Below are positions 1 through 6,888 of a stretch of 34,105 bases of DNA, one piece after another. The first letter of the stretch is position 1, and each line of letters opens with the position of its first letter. A model generated the notes under the pieces. That model ran no database searches. It saw nothing but the letters and a program-made list of their open reading frames with translations, and had not been told where the DNA came from. The stretch comes from Lachnospiraceae bacterium (GTDB lineage Bacteria > Bacillota > Clostridia > Lachnospirales > Lachnospiraceae). The position numbers and the translations under genes were made by a program. The DNA is taken from contig JAKSRW010000029.1 in the NCBI GenBank assembly GCA_024403355.1, positions 1 through 34,105 on the forward strand, written 5' to 3'.

Positions 1-39
1 CAAACTCGTGACCGCTTCGCTTGTCACTCGTTATAAAAT
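1..39 (-). repeat. Dispersed leader repeat, family B, copy 1
   Basis: These bases match positions 3494-3531 closely (about 34 of 39 bases with one indel). Both copies contain the pair GTGAC / GTCAC (8-12 and 23-27 here), which can form a 5-bp stem with a 10-base loop, and both end at a TATAA-like stretch. On the minus strand the copy lies in the leader downstream of the promoter at 67-95. It may be cut by the window edge. No coding potential is seen. Confidence 0.6.
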
Positions 40-66
40 CGCTGCTACCGCAGCCTATTATATACT

Positions 67-95
67 ATTATAACACAAGCAATAATAAAGGTCAA
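67..95 (-). promoter_or_regulatory. SigmaA-type promoter reading out of the left edge
   Basis: Minus-strand TTGACC (90-95), a 17-base spacer and TATAAT (67-72) make a near-consensus housekeeping promoter. It begins just after the stop codon of the DUF4129 gene and points left, so it should drive a gene beyond the window. A GCTGC-TACC-GCAGC hairpin (about 42-57) and repeat copy 1 would lie in its leader. Confidence 0.75.
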
Positions 96-107
96 AGAAA
101 AATCACA

Positions 108-1358
108 TCATTGTCTGCAGACCTGTTTCATTTCTTTTACAGCTTCGGAATCAGGCATTGTTTCGGCATAGCGTGCCTGCTCGTAGAGCTCCGCTATTCT
201 CTCATTTCCAAGCGTTTTTGCACATTCATGAGCAGTTTTTCTTTTTAGATATGCATCGGTTTTACCGTCTAAAATCAGCTTTTTCTTTGCCTTTACCGTC
301 TTTCTGAAGAGCTTACGAATTTTTATATCAGCCGAACCGCCCTTCAGTAAATAGCTGTCCTCATCCGCTCTGTACTTTTGGGAATCTATGCGCTCACGAA
401 CATCGAGCACACCCTCCTCCTCTGTTCTGCTTTTGAGTACACGGTTCTTTTTTAACCACTTTACAGCCTTTATGATCATTTTAACTATTATGAAAATCAG
501 TACTCCGATTACAATCATCCAGAGTATAAAGCTTGCAACAACCATCCAGGGTGCGGTTTCCGTCTGCTCGGTCATTAATTCCTGCGGACCCTCAATCGTT
601 CCGAATGCCCCTTCGTCTTCAGGCTGGTCCTCAGAAGTAAACAGGCCCGCAAAGGCCTTTGCCAAAAACATCGCAATAGCCCTCAGTCCGGATTTAACCA
701 GTTCGAAAAAATCTGCGAACAGCTGAAAGTCATAGATTGAAACAGCCAGAAGCATCATAATCACTATGAAGGCAATAACCAGTCCTCCGCCGGATTTTAA
801 GATATCCTTTGCCGGAAGATAGCCCGCACTTGTGCTGTTAAGATAAATAAAATTATTGTAGCGTTTCAGATAAAGGAAGATAAAATATACGCCTGTCAGG
901 ATTATTGTTACCATGACAAACATTTTATTATAGCTTGAATAATCGTAATAATTTATTATCAGAAGCAGAAAAATAGCCATTCCGAATTCCACATACACCG
1001 GAACAGATGCAGACATATAACGTTCCTGCACATGGTTTTTAATCGAGAATGCACAGTAAATAACGCCTGCCACGGCATATATTACAATATGCGGCCCGTT
1101 TCCGAGAGGAATAAGGCAAAAGCCCGCCAGCGCACATATATGCAGAAGTATTGAAATTACAAGTAAATGGATATATTTTCTGATAAAATACAGGCCAAAA
1201 ACCAGCAGACCGCCGACTGCCCATTCCAAATAGCCCATTGTGCCACAGTTAAAATGATAATCAAAAAACAGTGAAAAAGAAAAGGCCAAAAGGAAAAAGG
1301 TCCAGTGATTCAGCTGAGCCAGAATGAACTCCTGTATCATAATCATTTTTTTGCTCAT
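108..1358 (-). CDS. Multi-pass membrane protein with C-terminal DUF4129-like domain
   Basis: This 416-residue protein is the last gene of a MoxR-DUF58-membrane protein operon. About five hydrophobic segments fill residues 20-165, followed by more at about 190-240 and 272-297. The cytoplasmic tail carries the DUF4129 pattern near residues 347-400 (IRKLFRK, then TAHECAKTL and ELYEQARYAE). In many bacteria such proteins carry a transglutaminase core, but none is visible here, so this is the short form. The family's function is not established; association with MoxR suggests assembly or maturation of cell-surface components (inference). ATG at 1358 is preceded by AGGAGG only four bases away, and that site lies inside a dispersed repeat. 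Confidence 0.8.
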   Translation of the reverse strand: MSKKMIMIQEFILAQLNHWTFFLLAFSFSLFFDYHFNCGTMGYLEWAVGGLLVFGLYFIRKYIHLLVISILLHICALAGFCLIPLGNGPHIVIYAVAGVIYCAFSIKNHVQERYMSASVPVYVEFGMAIFLLLIINYYDYSSYNKMFVMVTIILTGVYFIFLYLKRYNNFIYLNSTSAGYLPAKDILKSGGGLVIAFIVIMMLLAVSIYDFQLFADFFELVKSGLRAIAMFLAKAFAGLFTSEDQPEDEGAFGTIEGPQELMTEQTETAPWMVVASFILWMIVIGVLIFIIVKMIIKAVKWLKKNRVLKSRTEEEGVLDVRERIDSQKYRADEDSYLLKGGSADIKIRKLFRKTVKAKKKLILDGKTDAYLKRKTAHECAKTLGNERIAELYEQARYAETMPDSEAVKEMKQVCRQ

Positions 1359-1363
1359 CGTTC

Positions 1364-1391
1364 CTCCTAATGCAACGAGTTGCTCATGGAG
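1364..1391 (-). repeat. Dispersed repeat family A, copy 1: hairpin containing a ribosome binding site
   Basis: On the minus strand CTCC (1391-1388), ATGA, GCAAC, TC, GTTGC, ATTA and GGAG (1367-1364) form two nested perfect stems. The terminal GGAG is the Shine-Dalgarno sequence of the gene starting at 1358, so the hairpin could hide it. The same arms recur at 34000-34036, before another gene. Similarity extends to the flanking CACCAATC (about 1393-1400). Confidence 0.65.
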
Positions 1392-1413
1392 CTGATTGGT
1401 GTCAGAATATTTC

Positions 1414-2535
1414 TTATTTCCATATGGGAATCCTGCGGTATCTCGCGGCTACCGAAGGCTTCAGTACCGGCTTTTCATCGTCCTCAACCGGACAGAACCA
1501 TACATAATCCGCACCATTCTCATAGCTGTCGAGAAGCTCAAGGAAATCACCGTAGGCATTTGCAGAAATGATGCAGTCGCACAGACCGCTTCTGTTATCC
1601 CTAATGGTATCCCCGAGAGCCTCAGAAAATGAAGGCATCGGCTTTGAAAGATCTACCTTTGCCAAAGCCCTGAAGCACTCCTTTTCGTGATAGCTTCCGG
1701 AATTCTTCGAAACCGCAACCGGCTCACCCGTGAAAATATCGATACCGTTGCTGTACAAAGAGTATTCTATACCAAGTGCAGCAAAATTCCTGATAAGACC
1801 CGCCGCTATATTAAGCGAGGACTCGATACATTTAGGTTTTTTCCACACACCGGTATCATCGAGATTTATAAATATTCTGATATATTTGATTGAAGTATAA
1901 TCGTGCAGGTTTACACGGAAATCCCCTGTTTTCGCGCTGGCCTTCCAGTTTATGCTCTTCATACCGTCATAAGGCTGATATTCACGTATTCCGCGGAATT
2001 CAAAGGGATCCTCAAGCAAATGGCGTCTGCTCAGTATCTCACCGTTCAGCCACTGCAGAGAAAGATTAAATTCCTTCGAAACATAGGGCTTAGGAAGCAC
2101 AAAAAGCTTTATTCCCAAATCGAGGATATCCACCTGCTGATTCGAGAAAAACAGGTCATTTCCTACAATTTCGGCTTCTTTTATGAAGAAAACGCCTCTT
2201 TTTTCAGCGGTAAAACTTAAAGACCTTGTAATTCTCTCCCCTCCGCCTATGCAGAACACATCATTACGGTAATAGTTATCTGTATTCTGTGTTCCCCTGG
2301 AATTATCAAAACGAAGGTATTTGCTCGTCATGAACTTAACCTTAACCATGGGAAGCGGAAGCTTCTTGTCATTGACGATTATCTCACAAAGAGTACCCTT
2401 TTCGTTCTCAACAAGCTCCTTTTCCTTAAAATAGATATTTCCGCTAAGATTTTTATCCCAGTATTTTTGATAAATATGATGCTGGATAAAATATAAAACA
2501 CCTGCGATTATTCCTACTACAAGTATTTGTGTCAA
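1414..2535 (-). CDS. DUF58 domain protein (MoxR partner)
   Basis: A 373-residue protein with an N-terminal membrane segment (residues 3-17) and the diagnostic DUF58 block, FRGIREYQPYDGMKSINWKA followed by SAKTGDF, around residues 177-204. DUF58 proteins have a vWA-like fold and are encoded beside MoxR ATPases; the pair probably acts as a chaperone module for membrane or surface complexes (family knowledge, exact substrate unknown). Translation appears to start at TTG, preceded by GGAGG at about 10 bases and two bases after the moxR stop, suggesting translational coupling. Confidence 0.85.
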   Translation of the reverse strand: MTQILVVGIIAGVLYFIQHHIYQKYWDKNLSGNIYFKEKELVENEKGTLCEIIVNDKKLPLPMVKVKFMTSKYLRFDNSRGTQNTDNYYRNDVFCIGGGERITRSLSFTAEKRGVFFIKEAEIVGNDLFFSNQQVDILDLGIKLFVLPKPYVSKEFNLSLQWLNGEILSRRHLLEDPFEFRGIREYQPYDGMKSINWKASAKTGDFRVNLHDYTSIKYIRIFINLDDTGVWKKPKCIESSLNIAAGLIRNFAALGIEYSLYSNGIDIFTGEPVAVSKNSGSYHEKECFRALAKVDLSKPMPSFSEALGDTIRDNRSGLCDCIISANAYGDFLELLDSYENGADYVWFCPVEDDEKPVLKPSVAARYRRIPIWK

Positions 2536-2537
2536 AT

Positions 2538-3470
2538 TTAAAATTCCTCCGTAGGTACATTTACTGCATCCATCAGTCCCTTGAAAATGGCTTCTCCGTC
2601 CCCGAAGCCTGAACCGGTCATGATTCTGTGAGCCAGACAGGGAACCGCAACTGCCTTTACATCATCAGGTGTTACGAAGCTTCTTCCGCTGATATAGGCA
2701 TATGCCTTTGCACAGCGCATCAGTGCAAGACTGCCTCTCGGACTTACACCCATAATCAGGTCGGGGCACTCTCTTGTTGCCTTGACAATATCCACAATAT
2801 ACTCGCGCACACACTGCTTTACGCTTACCTTTGATGCCTCTGTACGCGCCTCCTTCAGCTCCTCAGGGCTGATAACCGCCGTAAGGCTGTCAAGAGGATC
2901 ATTCTCCATATATCTGTCCAGAATGGCAAGTTCTTCCTCTCTTGCAGGCAGACCTACGGACATTTTTATAATAAATCTGTCAAGCTGCGCCTCGGGCAAA
3001 GGGAAGGTTCCGGCACTTTCCACAGGGTTCTGTGTCGCAATAACAAAAAACGGATCCGAGAGCTTCATGCTTTCACCGTCAATAGTCACCTGACGCTCCT
3101 CCATGGATTCCAAAAGGCCGGCCTGTGTTCTGGGTGTGGCACGGTTAATCTCGTCCGCCAGAAGAATATTTGTAAAAACAGGTCCCTTTCTGAGCACAAA
3201 TTCATTCTTCTGCCTGTCAAAAATATTTATACCTGTTATATCGCTCGGTAAAAGATCCGGTGTAAACTGTATTCTTGAAAAACCTGCATTCAATGACTTT
3301 GCCATAGCCTTGGCGAGCTTTGTTTTACCGGTTCCCGGCAAATCCTCCAAAAGCACATGACCGTCCGCTAACAGCGCGGTAATCAGCAGCTTCACTTCTT
3401 TATCCTTTCCCACAATGACCTTACCGATATTATCGATTATTTTATCAGCAAAAACCTTTCCCGTTTCCAA
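2538..3470 (-). CDS. MoxR-family AAA+ ATPase
   Basis: A 310-residue AAA+ protein of the usual MoxR length. Walker A is LPGTGKTKLAKA near residue 44, Walker B is ILLADEINRATPRTQ near residue 102, sensor 1 is ATQNP, and the C-terminal lid contains GVSPRGSLALMR. MoxR proteins act as ATP-driven chaperones for complexes made with vWA/DUF58 partners, and the next gene is DUF58. The start is TTG at 3470 with GGAGGG seven to eight bases upstream. It is the first gene of the three-gene operon, preceded by a likely promoter at 3530-3557 and a family B leader repeat. Confidence 0.92.
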   Translation of the reverse strand: METGKVFADKIIDNIGKVIVGKDKEVKLLITALLADGHVLLEDLPGTGKTKLAKAMAKSLNAGFSRIQFTPDLLPSDITGINIFDRQKNEFVLRKGPVFTNILLADEINRATPRTQAGLLESMEERQVTIDGESMKLSDPFFVIATQNPVESAGTFPLPEAQLDRFIIKMSVGLPAREEELAILDRYMENDPLDSLTAVISPEELKEARTEASKVSVKQCVREYIVDIVKATRECPDLIMGVSPRGSLALMRCAKAYAYISGRSFVTPDDVKAVAVPCLAHRIMTGSGFGDGEAIFKGLMDAVNVPTEEF

Positions 3471-3493
3471 TATATTTCCCTCCGAAATTTAGT

Positions 3494-3531
3494 CAAATTC
3501 GTGACTCTTCACTTGTCACTCATTATAAAAT
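3494..3531 (-). repeat. Dispersed leader repeat, family B, copy 2
   Basis: This is the counterpart of bases 1-39. GTGAC (3501-3505) and GTCAC (3515-3519) are retained with a 9-base loop that differs in sequence, and the TATAAT-like end lies at 3522-3527. It sits between the moxR start and its promoter, so like copy 1 it is in, or at the start of, an mRNA leader. Confidence 0.6.
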
Positions 3532-3557
3532 TTTACCATATTTTCATTAGAAAACAA
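3530..3557 (-). promoter_or_regulatory. Candidate moxR operon promoter
   Basis: Minus-strand TTGTTT (3552-3557), 16 bases, TAAAAT (3530-3535). An alternative -10 TATAAT lies at 3522-3527 within the family B repeat, without a good -35. No other gene could drive moxR because the upstream gene ends in a terminator. Confidence 0.45.
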
Positions 3558-3620
3558 CAGGAAATAATCCTTCATTTTACCCATATAAATTATCAAAAAA
3601 AATTTTCAGCTCCCGCCGAT

Positions 3621-3661
3621 AAAAAAGTTCCGCCCGGAGCATATCCGTTCGGAACTCTTTT
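3621..3661 (-). terminator. Rho-independent terminator of the YjfB-like gene
   Basis: On the minus strand GTTCCG (3655-3650) pairs with CGGAAC (3632-3627), with an inner CGGA/TCCG stem and a TATGC loop, followed by six T residues (3626-3621). It begins a few bases after the stop codon at 3662 and isolates this gene from moxR. Confidence 0.85.
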
Positions 3662-3874
3662 TTATAAGCTGATATCAATATTACCGCCAAGATTCGGGGT
3701 GATGGAACGTTCCATTGAACTGCGCATCATGTCTACAAGAGCCTGACCGCCCTGTTCCTGGACATCCATCGTCTTTGCAAGCATCAGAGCGCTTGCGTTT
3801 TCCTGTACTTTGTTCTGTGCCATGACTGTTGAAAGCATGGGAATCATTTCAGGTGACATACTCGAAATATCCAT
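3662..3874 (-). CDS. YjfB-family putative motility protein
   Basis: A 70-residue protein resembling the YjfB motility family: a short N-terminal helix (MDISSMSPEMIPML), a conserved central segment (QENASALMLAKTMD) and a C-terminal tail ending NLGGNIDISL. The molecular role of the family is not known; members are co-regulated with flagellar genes in Bacillus. The reading frame stays open upstream to 3916, but ATG at 3874 is preferred because GGAAAGGGGG lies nine bases before it and because the family starts with MDI. The gene is monocistronic, ends in its own terminator and has a sigma-28-like promoter at 3949-3975. Confidence 0.75.
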   Translation of the reverse strand: MDISSMSPEMIPMLSTVMAQNKVQENASALMLAKTMDVQEQGGQALVDMMRSSMERSITPNLGGNIDISL

Positions 3875-3915
3875 ATACGCATTCCCCCTTTCCTTTAAAA
3901 AACTTATAATCTGCA

Positions 3916-3944
3916 TTGAGAAATCAATTGATATCTGCTATATT
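3916..3944 (+). promoter_or_regulatory. Candidate sigmaA promoter of the AroC-like gene
   Basis: TTGAGA (3916-3921), 17-base spacer, TATATT (3939-3944). Initiation near 3951 would give a leader of about 100 bases holding the inverted repeat at 3966-4003. The promoter faces away from the YjfB-like gene and the two regions overlap. Confidence 0.5.
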
Positions 3945-3948
3945 ATAT

Positions 3949-3975
3949 CTATCGGAAAAAAACTGTGAATGATTA
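3949..3975 (-). promoter_or_regulatory. Sigma-28 (SigD/FliA)-like promoter of the YjfB-like gene
   Basis: Minus-strand TAAT (3975-3972), exactly 15 bases, then TCCGATAG (3956-3949), compared with the motility sigma consensus TAAA-N15-GCCGATAA. That is three of four and six of eight matches with the correct spacing. It predicts a leader of about 70 bases. Confidence 0.45.
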
Positions 3976-4003
3976 ACAGCTTCTGTTCAATCAAAATCAT
4001 TCA
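3966..4003. promoter_or_regulatory. Large inverted repeat between the divergent genes
   Basis: TGAATGATT (3966-3974) pairs with AATCATTCA (3995-4003), and inside it AACAG (3975-3979) pairs with CTGTT (3983-3987) across a CTT loop, leaving a 7-base bulge. On the plus strand it would form a strong hairpin in the AroC-like leader. On the minus strand it overlaps the -35 region of the sigma-28-like promoter. It could be an operator or an RNA control element. Confidence 0.5.
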
Positions 4004-4048
4004 TCAGCCGAAAAATATGAAGGGAAACAGACTCGTTCTGTAAAAATA

Positions 4049-5140
4049 ATGGCAGGTTCATCAATCGGAAATATATTTAAGGTTACTATCTGGGGCGATT
4101 CAGCTAAAAACGGTACAGGAATTATCATTGACGGCTGTCCCGCCGGTGTCAAGCTTTCTGAAACCATGATTCAGAAATTTCTGAACAGAAGAAAGCCCTC
4201 CGGAAAAAGCAATGCTTCATCACGCTTTGAAAACTATTTATCAAGCTTTCATTCAGGCGTTCATAACGGCAAAACCACAGGCGGCCCCATTTCAATGACT
4301 GTCTCGGTTTCGGGTCTGGCTGTCGACAGCTTAAATATTTCCACTCTTTACCGTCCCGGCACCGCAGATTATGCTTATGACTGCAAATACGGCAATTTCG
4401 GTGCACCCGGCGCCGAGGAAAGTGAACTTATAGCAAAAATTGCGGCAGGTGCCGTGGCCTCAGCCGTACTTGAATCAGTTGGTATAAATATCTGTGCCTA
4501 TGTACAAAGTATAGGTCCCGTTCCCATTTCGTATATAAATTCCACACTGGAGGCTCTCGATAAGAGCAGTCTGAATATGCCCGACCTTGAAGCTACCGAG
4601 GCTGCGGAAAACTATCTTTCAAAGCTTAAGGATGCAGGCGATACCACAGGCGGCGTTGTTGAATGTATTATTTCGGGAGTTCCCGCAGGCGTAGGAAATT
4701 CAGGCTTTGAAAAGCTTGATGCAAGACTTGCCCAGGCCGTAATGTCTATAGATCTGGCCAAGGGCTTTGAAATAGGCAGCGGTATCGAATCAGCCGCAAT
4801 AACAGGCTCCGAAAATAACGATGCTCTTTATAAGGATTCGGACGGAAATATTTCCAAAAAAACAAATAACGCCGGCGGTATACTCGGCGGCGTAACTGAT
4901 GGTTCTGAAATTGTTCTTCGTGCAGCCTTTATGCCCTCTCCCGCTCTTGCAAAGGAACAGCAGACCGTGGATATCAACGGACGTCCCGCGCTGTTGGCCG
5001 CATCGAAGTCTCCTGATACCTGTGCCGTACCCGGCAGCTGCGTTGCAGTGGAAGCAATGGCCGCTATCACTATTGCGGATATGCTTCTTGAAAATATGTC
5101 GGCAAAGCTTGAAAACCTGCTTAGCTTTTATAAGAAATAA
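4049..5140 (+). CDS. Chorismate synthase paralogue lacking the catalytic histidines
   Basis: A 363-residue protein homologous over its full length to AroC: IIDGCPAG at 26-33, SGVHNGKTTGGPI at 69-81, MSIDLAKGFEIGSG at 232-245, KTNNAGGILGG at 271-281, VEAMAA at 334-339. AroC converts EPSP to chorismate using reduced FMN, and two invariant histidines are essential. Here the GESHG motif reads GDSAK (16-20), RPGHADY reads RPGTADY (102-108), the GGGRSSARET region reads FGAPGAEESE (117-126), and GRHDPC reads KSPDTC (320-325). The fold is kept, but chorismate synthesis as known is unlikely; another activity or a binding role is possible. There is no good ribosome binding site near ATG 4049, but the N-terminus aligns with the family. 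The 3' end overlaps the convergent tcdA gene by 20 bases. Confidence 0.85.
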   Translation: MAGSSIGNIFKVTIWGDSAKNGTGIIIDGCPAGVKLSETMIQKFLNRRKPSGKSNASSRFENYLSSFHSGVHNGKTTGGPISMTVSVSGLAVDSLNISTLYRPGTADYAYDCKYGNFGAPGAEESELIAKIAAGAVASAVLESVGINICAYVQSIGPVPISYINSTLEALDKSSLNMPDLEATEAAENYLSKLKDAGDTTGGVVECIISGVPAGVGNSGFEKLDARLAQAVMSIDLAKGFEIGSGIESAAITGSENNDALYKDSDGNISKKTNNAGGILGGVTDGSEIVLRAAFMPSPALAKEQQTVDINGRPALLAASKSPDTCAVPGSCVAVEAMAAITIADMLLENMSAKLENLLSFYKK

Positions 5141-5819
5141 GCTCTCTTACCACATGTCCCGCCATGATAAGCCCTGCGACCGAAGGAACAAAGGATACGC
5201 TTCCCGGGGTTCTTCCCTGCTCCCCTTCGCCCTCAACAGGCAATTCATCAGAGGCTACTACGGTAAGCTTATCAATATTTCGCTTTTTAAGCTCCTTGCG
5301 CATGATACGTGCCAGGGGGCAGTTTTTTGTTTCAAATACATCCATTACCCTGAAACGGTCCGGATAGAGCTTTCGTCCGGTTCCCATTGCGGAAATAACG
5401 GGCGTTCCGGCCTCCCTGCATTTTCTGATAAGCTCCAGCTTTGCGGTTACGTTATCTACGCAGTCACATACGTAATCAAATTCGGTAAAATCATAGCTGT
5501 CTGAGTTATTCGGAAGAAAAAATTCAGCTCTCTCATGAATAATAATATCAGGATTAATGTCACGAAGTCTTGCCGCAATTACCGAGGTTTTTTTAAGTCC
5601 GACCGTCGAATTCAGAGCTATAAGCTGTCTGTTGAGATTGGACGCAGATACTATGTCTCTGTCGATAACGGTAATTTCACCTATTCCCGCGCGTGCGAGA
5701 GCCTCTGTTGCATGACCGCCCACTCCGCCGACTCCAAATACCGCCACATGTGATTTTGACAGCTTATCAATAGCCGCCTCTCCGATCAGCATGGCTGTTC
5801 TTTCGTAGATTTCCTTCAT
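5121..5819 (-). CDS. tcdA: ThiF/E1-like tRNA threonylcarbamoyladenosine dehydratase
   Basis: A 232-residue ThiF-family protein. TcdA uses ATP to cyclise t6A at position 37 of ANN-decoding tRNAs. The N-terminus ERTAMLIGEAAIDKL and the nucleotide loop FGVGGVGGHATEALARAGIG (residues 28-47) are typical, as are DRDIVSASNLNRQL near residue 53, the CDCVDN segment, and the TPGSVSFVPSVAGL block near the C-terminus. ATG 5819 follows GGGAGAAG at about nine bases. The gene lies about 30 bases downstream of ung, so the two may be cotranscribed. Confidence 0.9.
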   Translation of the reverse strand: MKEIYERTAMLIGEAAIDKLSKSHVAVFGVGGVGGHATEALARAGIGEITVIDRDIVSASNLNRQLIALNSTVGLKKTSVIAARLRDINPDIIIHERAEFFLPNNSDSYDFTEFDYVCDCVDNVTAKLELIRKCREAGTPVISAMGTGRKLYPDRFRVMDVFETKNCPLARIMRKELKKRNIDKLTVVASDELPVEGEGEQGRTPGSVSFVPSVAGLIMAGHVVRELISYKS

Positions 5820-5849
5820 TGCCGACTTCTCCCTTTTACTAATGCTAAA

Positions 5850-6524
5850 TCAGATATTTTCTATCTGCCAGTCAATCGCTTCAACACCGTTTGCCTTTAG
5901 AAATTCGTTGCATTTACTAAAATGCCTGCATCCAAAGAAGCCGCGGTAAGCCGAAAGCGGACTGGGATGAGGGGCTGTAAGTACCAGATGCTTTTTATTA
6001 TTAAGCATGGGAACCTTTTTTTGTGCAGGTGAACCCCACAGCATATATACAATGGGCCTGTCCTGCTGATTAACCGCTGAAATTATGGCATCCGTAAACT
6101 TCTCCCAACCGTGTCCGGCGTGAGAGTTCGCCTGATGAGCCCTTACGGTGAGCACAGTATTAAGCATAAGAACGCCCTGCTCGGCCCATTTTTTCAGATA
6201 TCCGTTATTGGGAACATAGCAGCCAATGTCGTTTTTCAGTTCTTCATAGATGTTCACCAATGACGGCGGAGTCTGATTTCCGGGTAAAACCGAAAAGCTG
6301 AGTCCGTGTGCCTGATGCTCGTTATGATAAGGGTCCTGCCCAAGAATAAGAACCTTTACATCATTAAGAGGCGTAAGATGAAGGGCATTGAATATGTCAT
6401 CTGCGAGCGGATATACGATTCCGCTCCTGTATTCATCATTCACGAATTGAAAAAGCTCTCTGTAATAGGGCTTACCGAACTCCGGCTGAAGCTCCTTCAG
6501 CCAGTCATTTGCAATTGCTCCCAT
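5850..6524 (-). CDS. ung: Uracil-DNA glycosylase (family 1)
   Basis: A 224-residue enzyme that removes uracil from DNA in base excision repair. The water-activating motif GQDPYH is at residues 62-67, LLNTVLTV and the W-G-S-P-A-Q segment follow, and the DNA-intercalation motif HPSPLSAYRGFFG is near residue 185. Length and order match UNG. ATG 6524 has GAGG nine bases upstream. The gene lies downstream of the rpmB terminator and should have its own promoter in the short gap, although I could not pick out a convincing one. Confidence 0.96.
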   Translation of the reverse strand: MGAIANDWLKELQPEFGKPYYRELFQFVNDEYRSGIVYPLADDIFNALHLTPLNDVKVLILGQDPYHNEHQAHGLSFSVLPGNQTPPSLVNIYEELKNDIGCYVPNNGYLKKWAEQGVLMLNTVLTVRAHQANSHAGHGWEKFTDAIISAVNQQDRPIVYMLWGSPAQKKVPMLNNKKHLVLTAPHPSPLSAYRGFFGCRHFSKCNEFLKANGVEAIDWQIENI

Positions 6525-6550
6525 AAATAAATCCTCACATTTTTAGATAG

Positions 6551-6579
6551 AAAAAAGGGCTGTCATAAAACAGCCCTTT
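6551..6579 (-). terminator. Rho-independent terminator of rpmB
   Basis: Arms AAAGGGCTGT (6554-6563) and ACAGCCCTTT (6570-6579) form a perfect 10-bp stem with a six-base loop. On the minus strand it is followed by a run of T. It lies 15 bases after the rpmB stop codon. Confidence 0.92.
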
Positions 6580-6594
6580 AACAATCAAGCAAAA

Positions 6595-6792
6595 TTAAGC
6601 ACGCTCAACCTTACCAGCTCTTAAACAAGAAGTACATACATACATCTTCTGTGTTCCGCCTGCTGTCTTAACTCTTACAGACTTAACATTTGTCTTCCAC
6701 ATTCTGTTAGCACGTCTTGAAACATGGCTTCTTGAATAGCTTAACTGATGTCCAAATCTATTATCCTTTTCACAAATTGCACACTTAGCCAT
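6595..6792 (-). CDS. rpmB: 50S ribosomal protein L28, zinc-ribbon form
   Basis: A 65-residue protein beginning MAKCAICEKDNRFGHQLSYS, with the conserved RRANRMWKTNVKSVRV core and VCTSCLRAG near the end. Two C-x2-C pairs (residues 4-7 and in VCTSCL) mark the zinc-binding C+ form. The frame extends upstream to 6873, but ATG 6792 is chosen because of the perfect TAAGGAGGTG seven bases upstream and the family N-terminus. It is monocistronic, with a promoter at 6845-6873 and a terminator at 6551-6579. Confidence 0.96.
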   Translation of the reverse strand: MAKCAICEKDNRFGHQLSYSRSHVSRRANRMWKTNVKSVRVKTAGGTQKMYVCTSCLRAGKVERA

Positions 6793-6844
6793 TTTAAACA
6801 CCTCCTTAACCAAGATTTTGGCTTTCAATGCCTCAAACATTGAC

Positions 6845-6873
6845 ATTTTATCATAAGCTTGCAAGGAATGCAA
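6845..6873 (-). promoter_or_regulatory. rpmB promoter
   Basis: Minus-strand TTGCAT (6868-6873), 17-base spacer, TAAAAT (6845-6850), leaving a leader of about 45 bases before the L28 start. Confidence 0.65.
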
Positions 6874-6888
6874 GACTTTTTTAAATTA

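Noticed and set aside
388..726. 112-codon plus-strand frame inside the DUF4129 gene
   Set aside because: It is antisense to a supported membrane protein; its Ser/Thr-rich translation is the usual shadow of such genes.
4017..4043. Eight-codon open frame just upstream of the AroC-like start as a leader peptide gene
   Set aside because: It has no ribosome binding site and no run of regulatory codons; noted within the leader finding only.
4899..5504. 201-codon open frame on the plus strand overlapping the AroC-like gene and tcdA
   Set aside because: It runs out of frame through two well-supported genes, has no ribosome binding site, and its translation has no recognisable domain.
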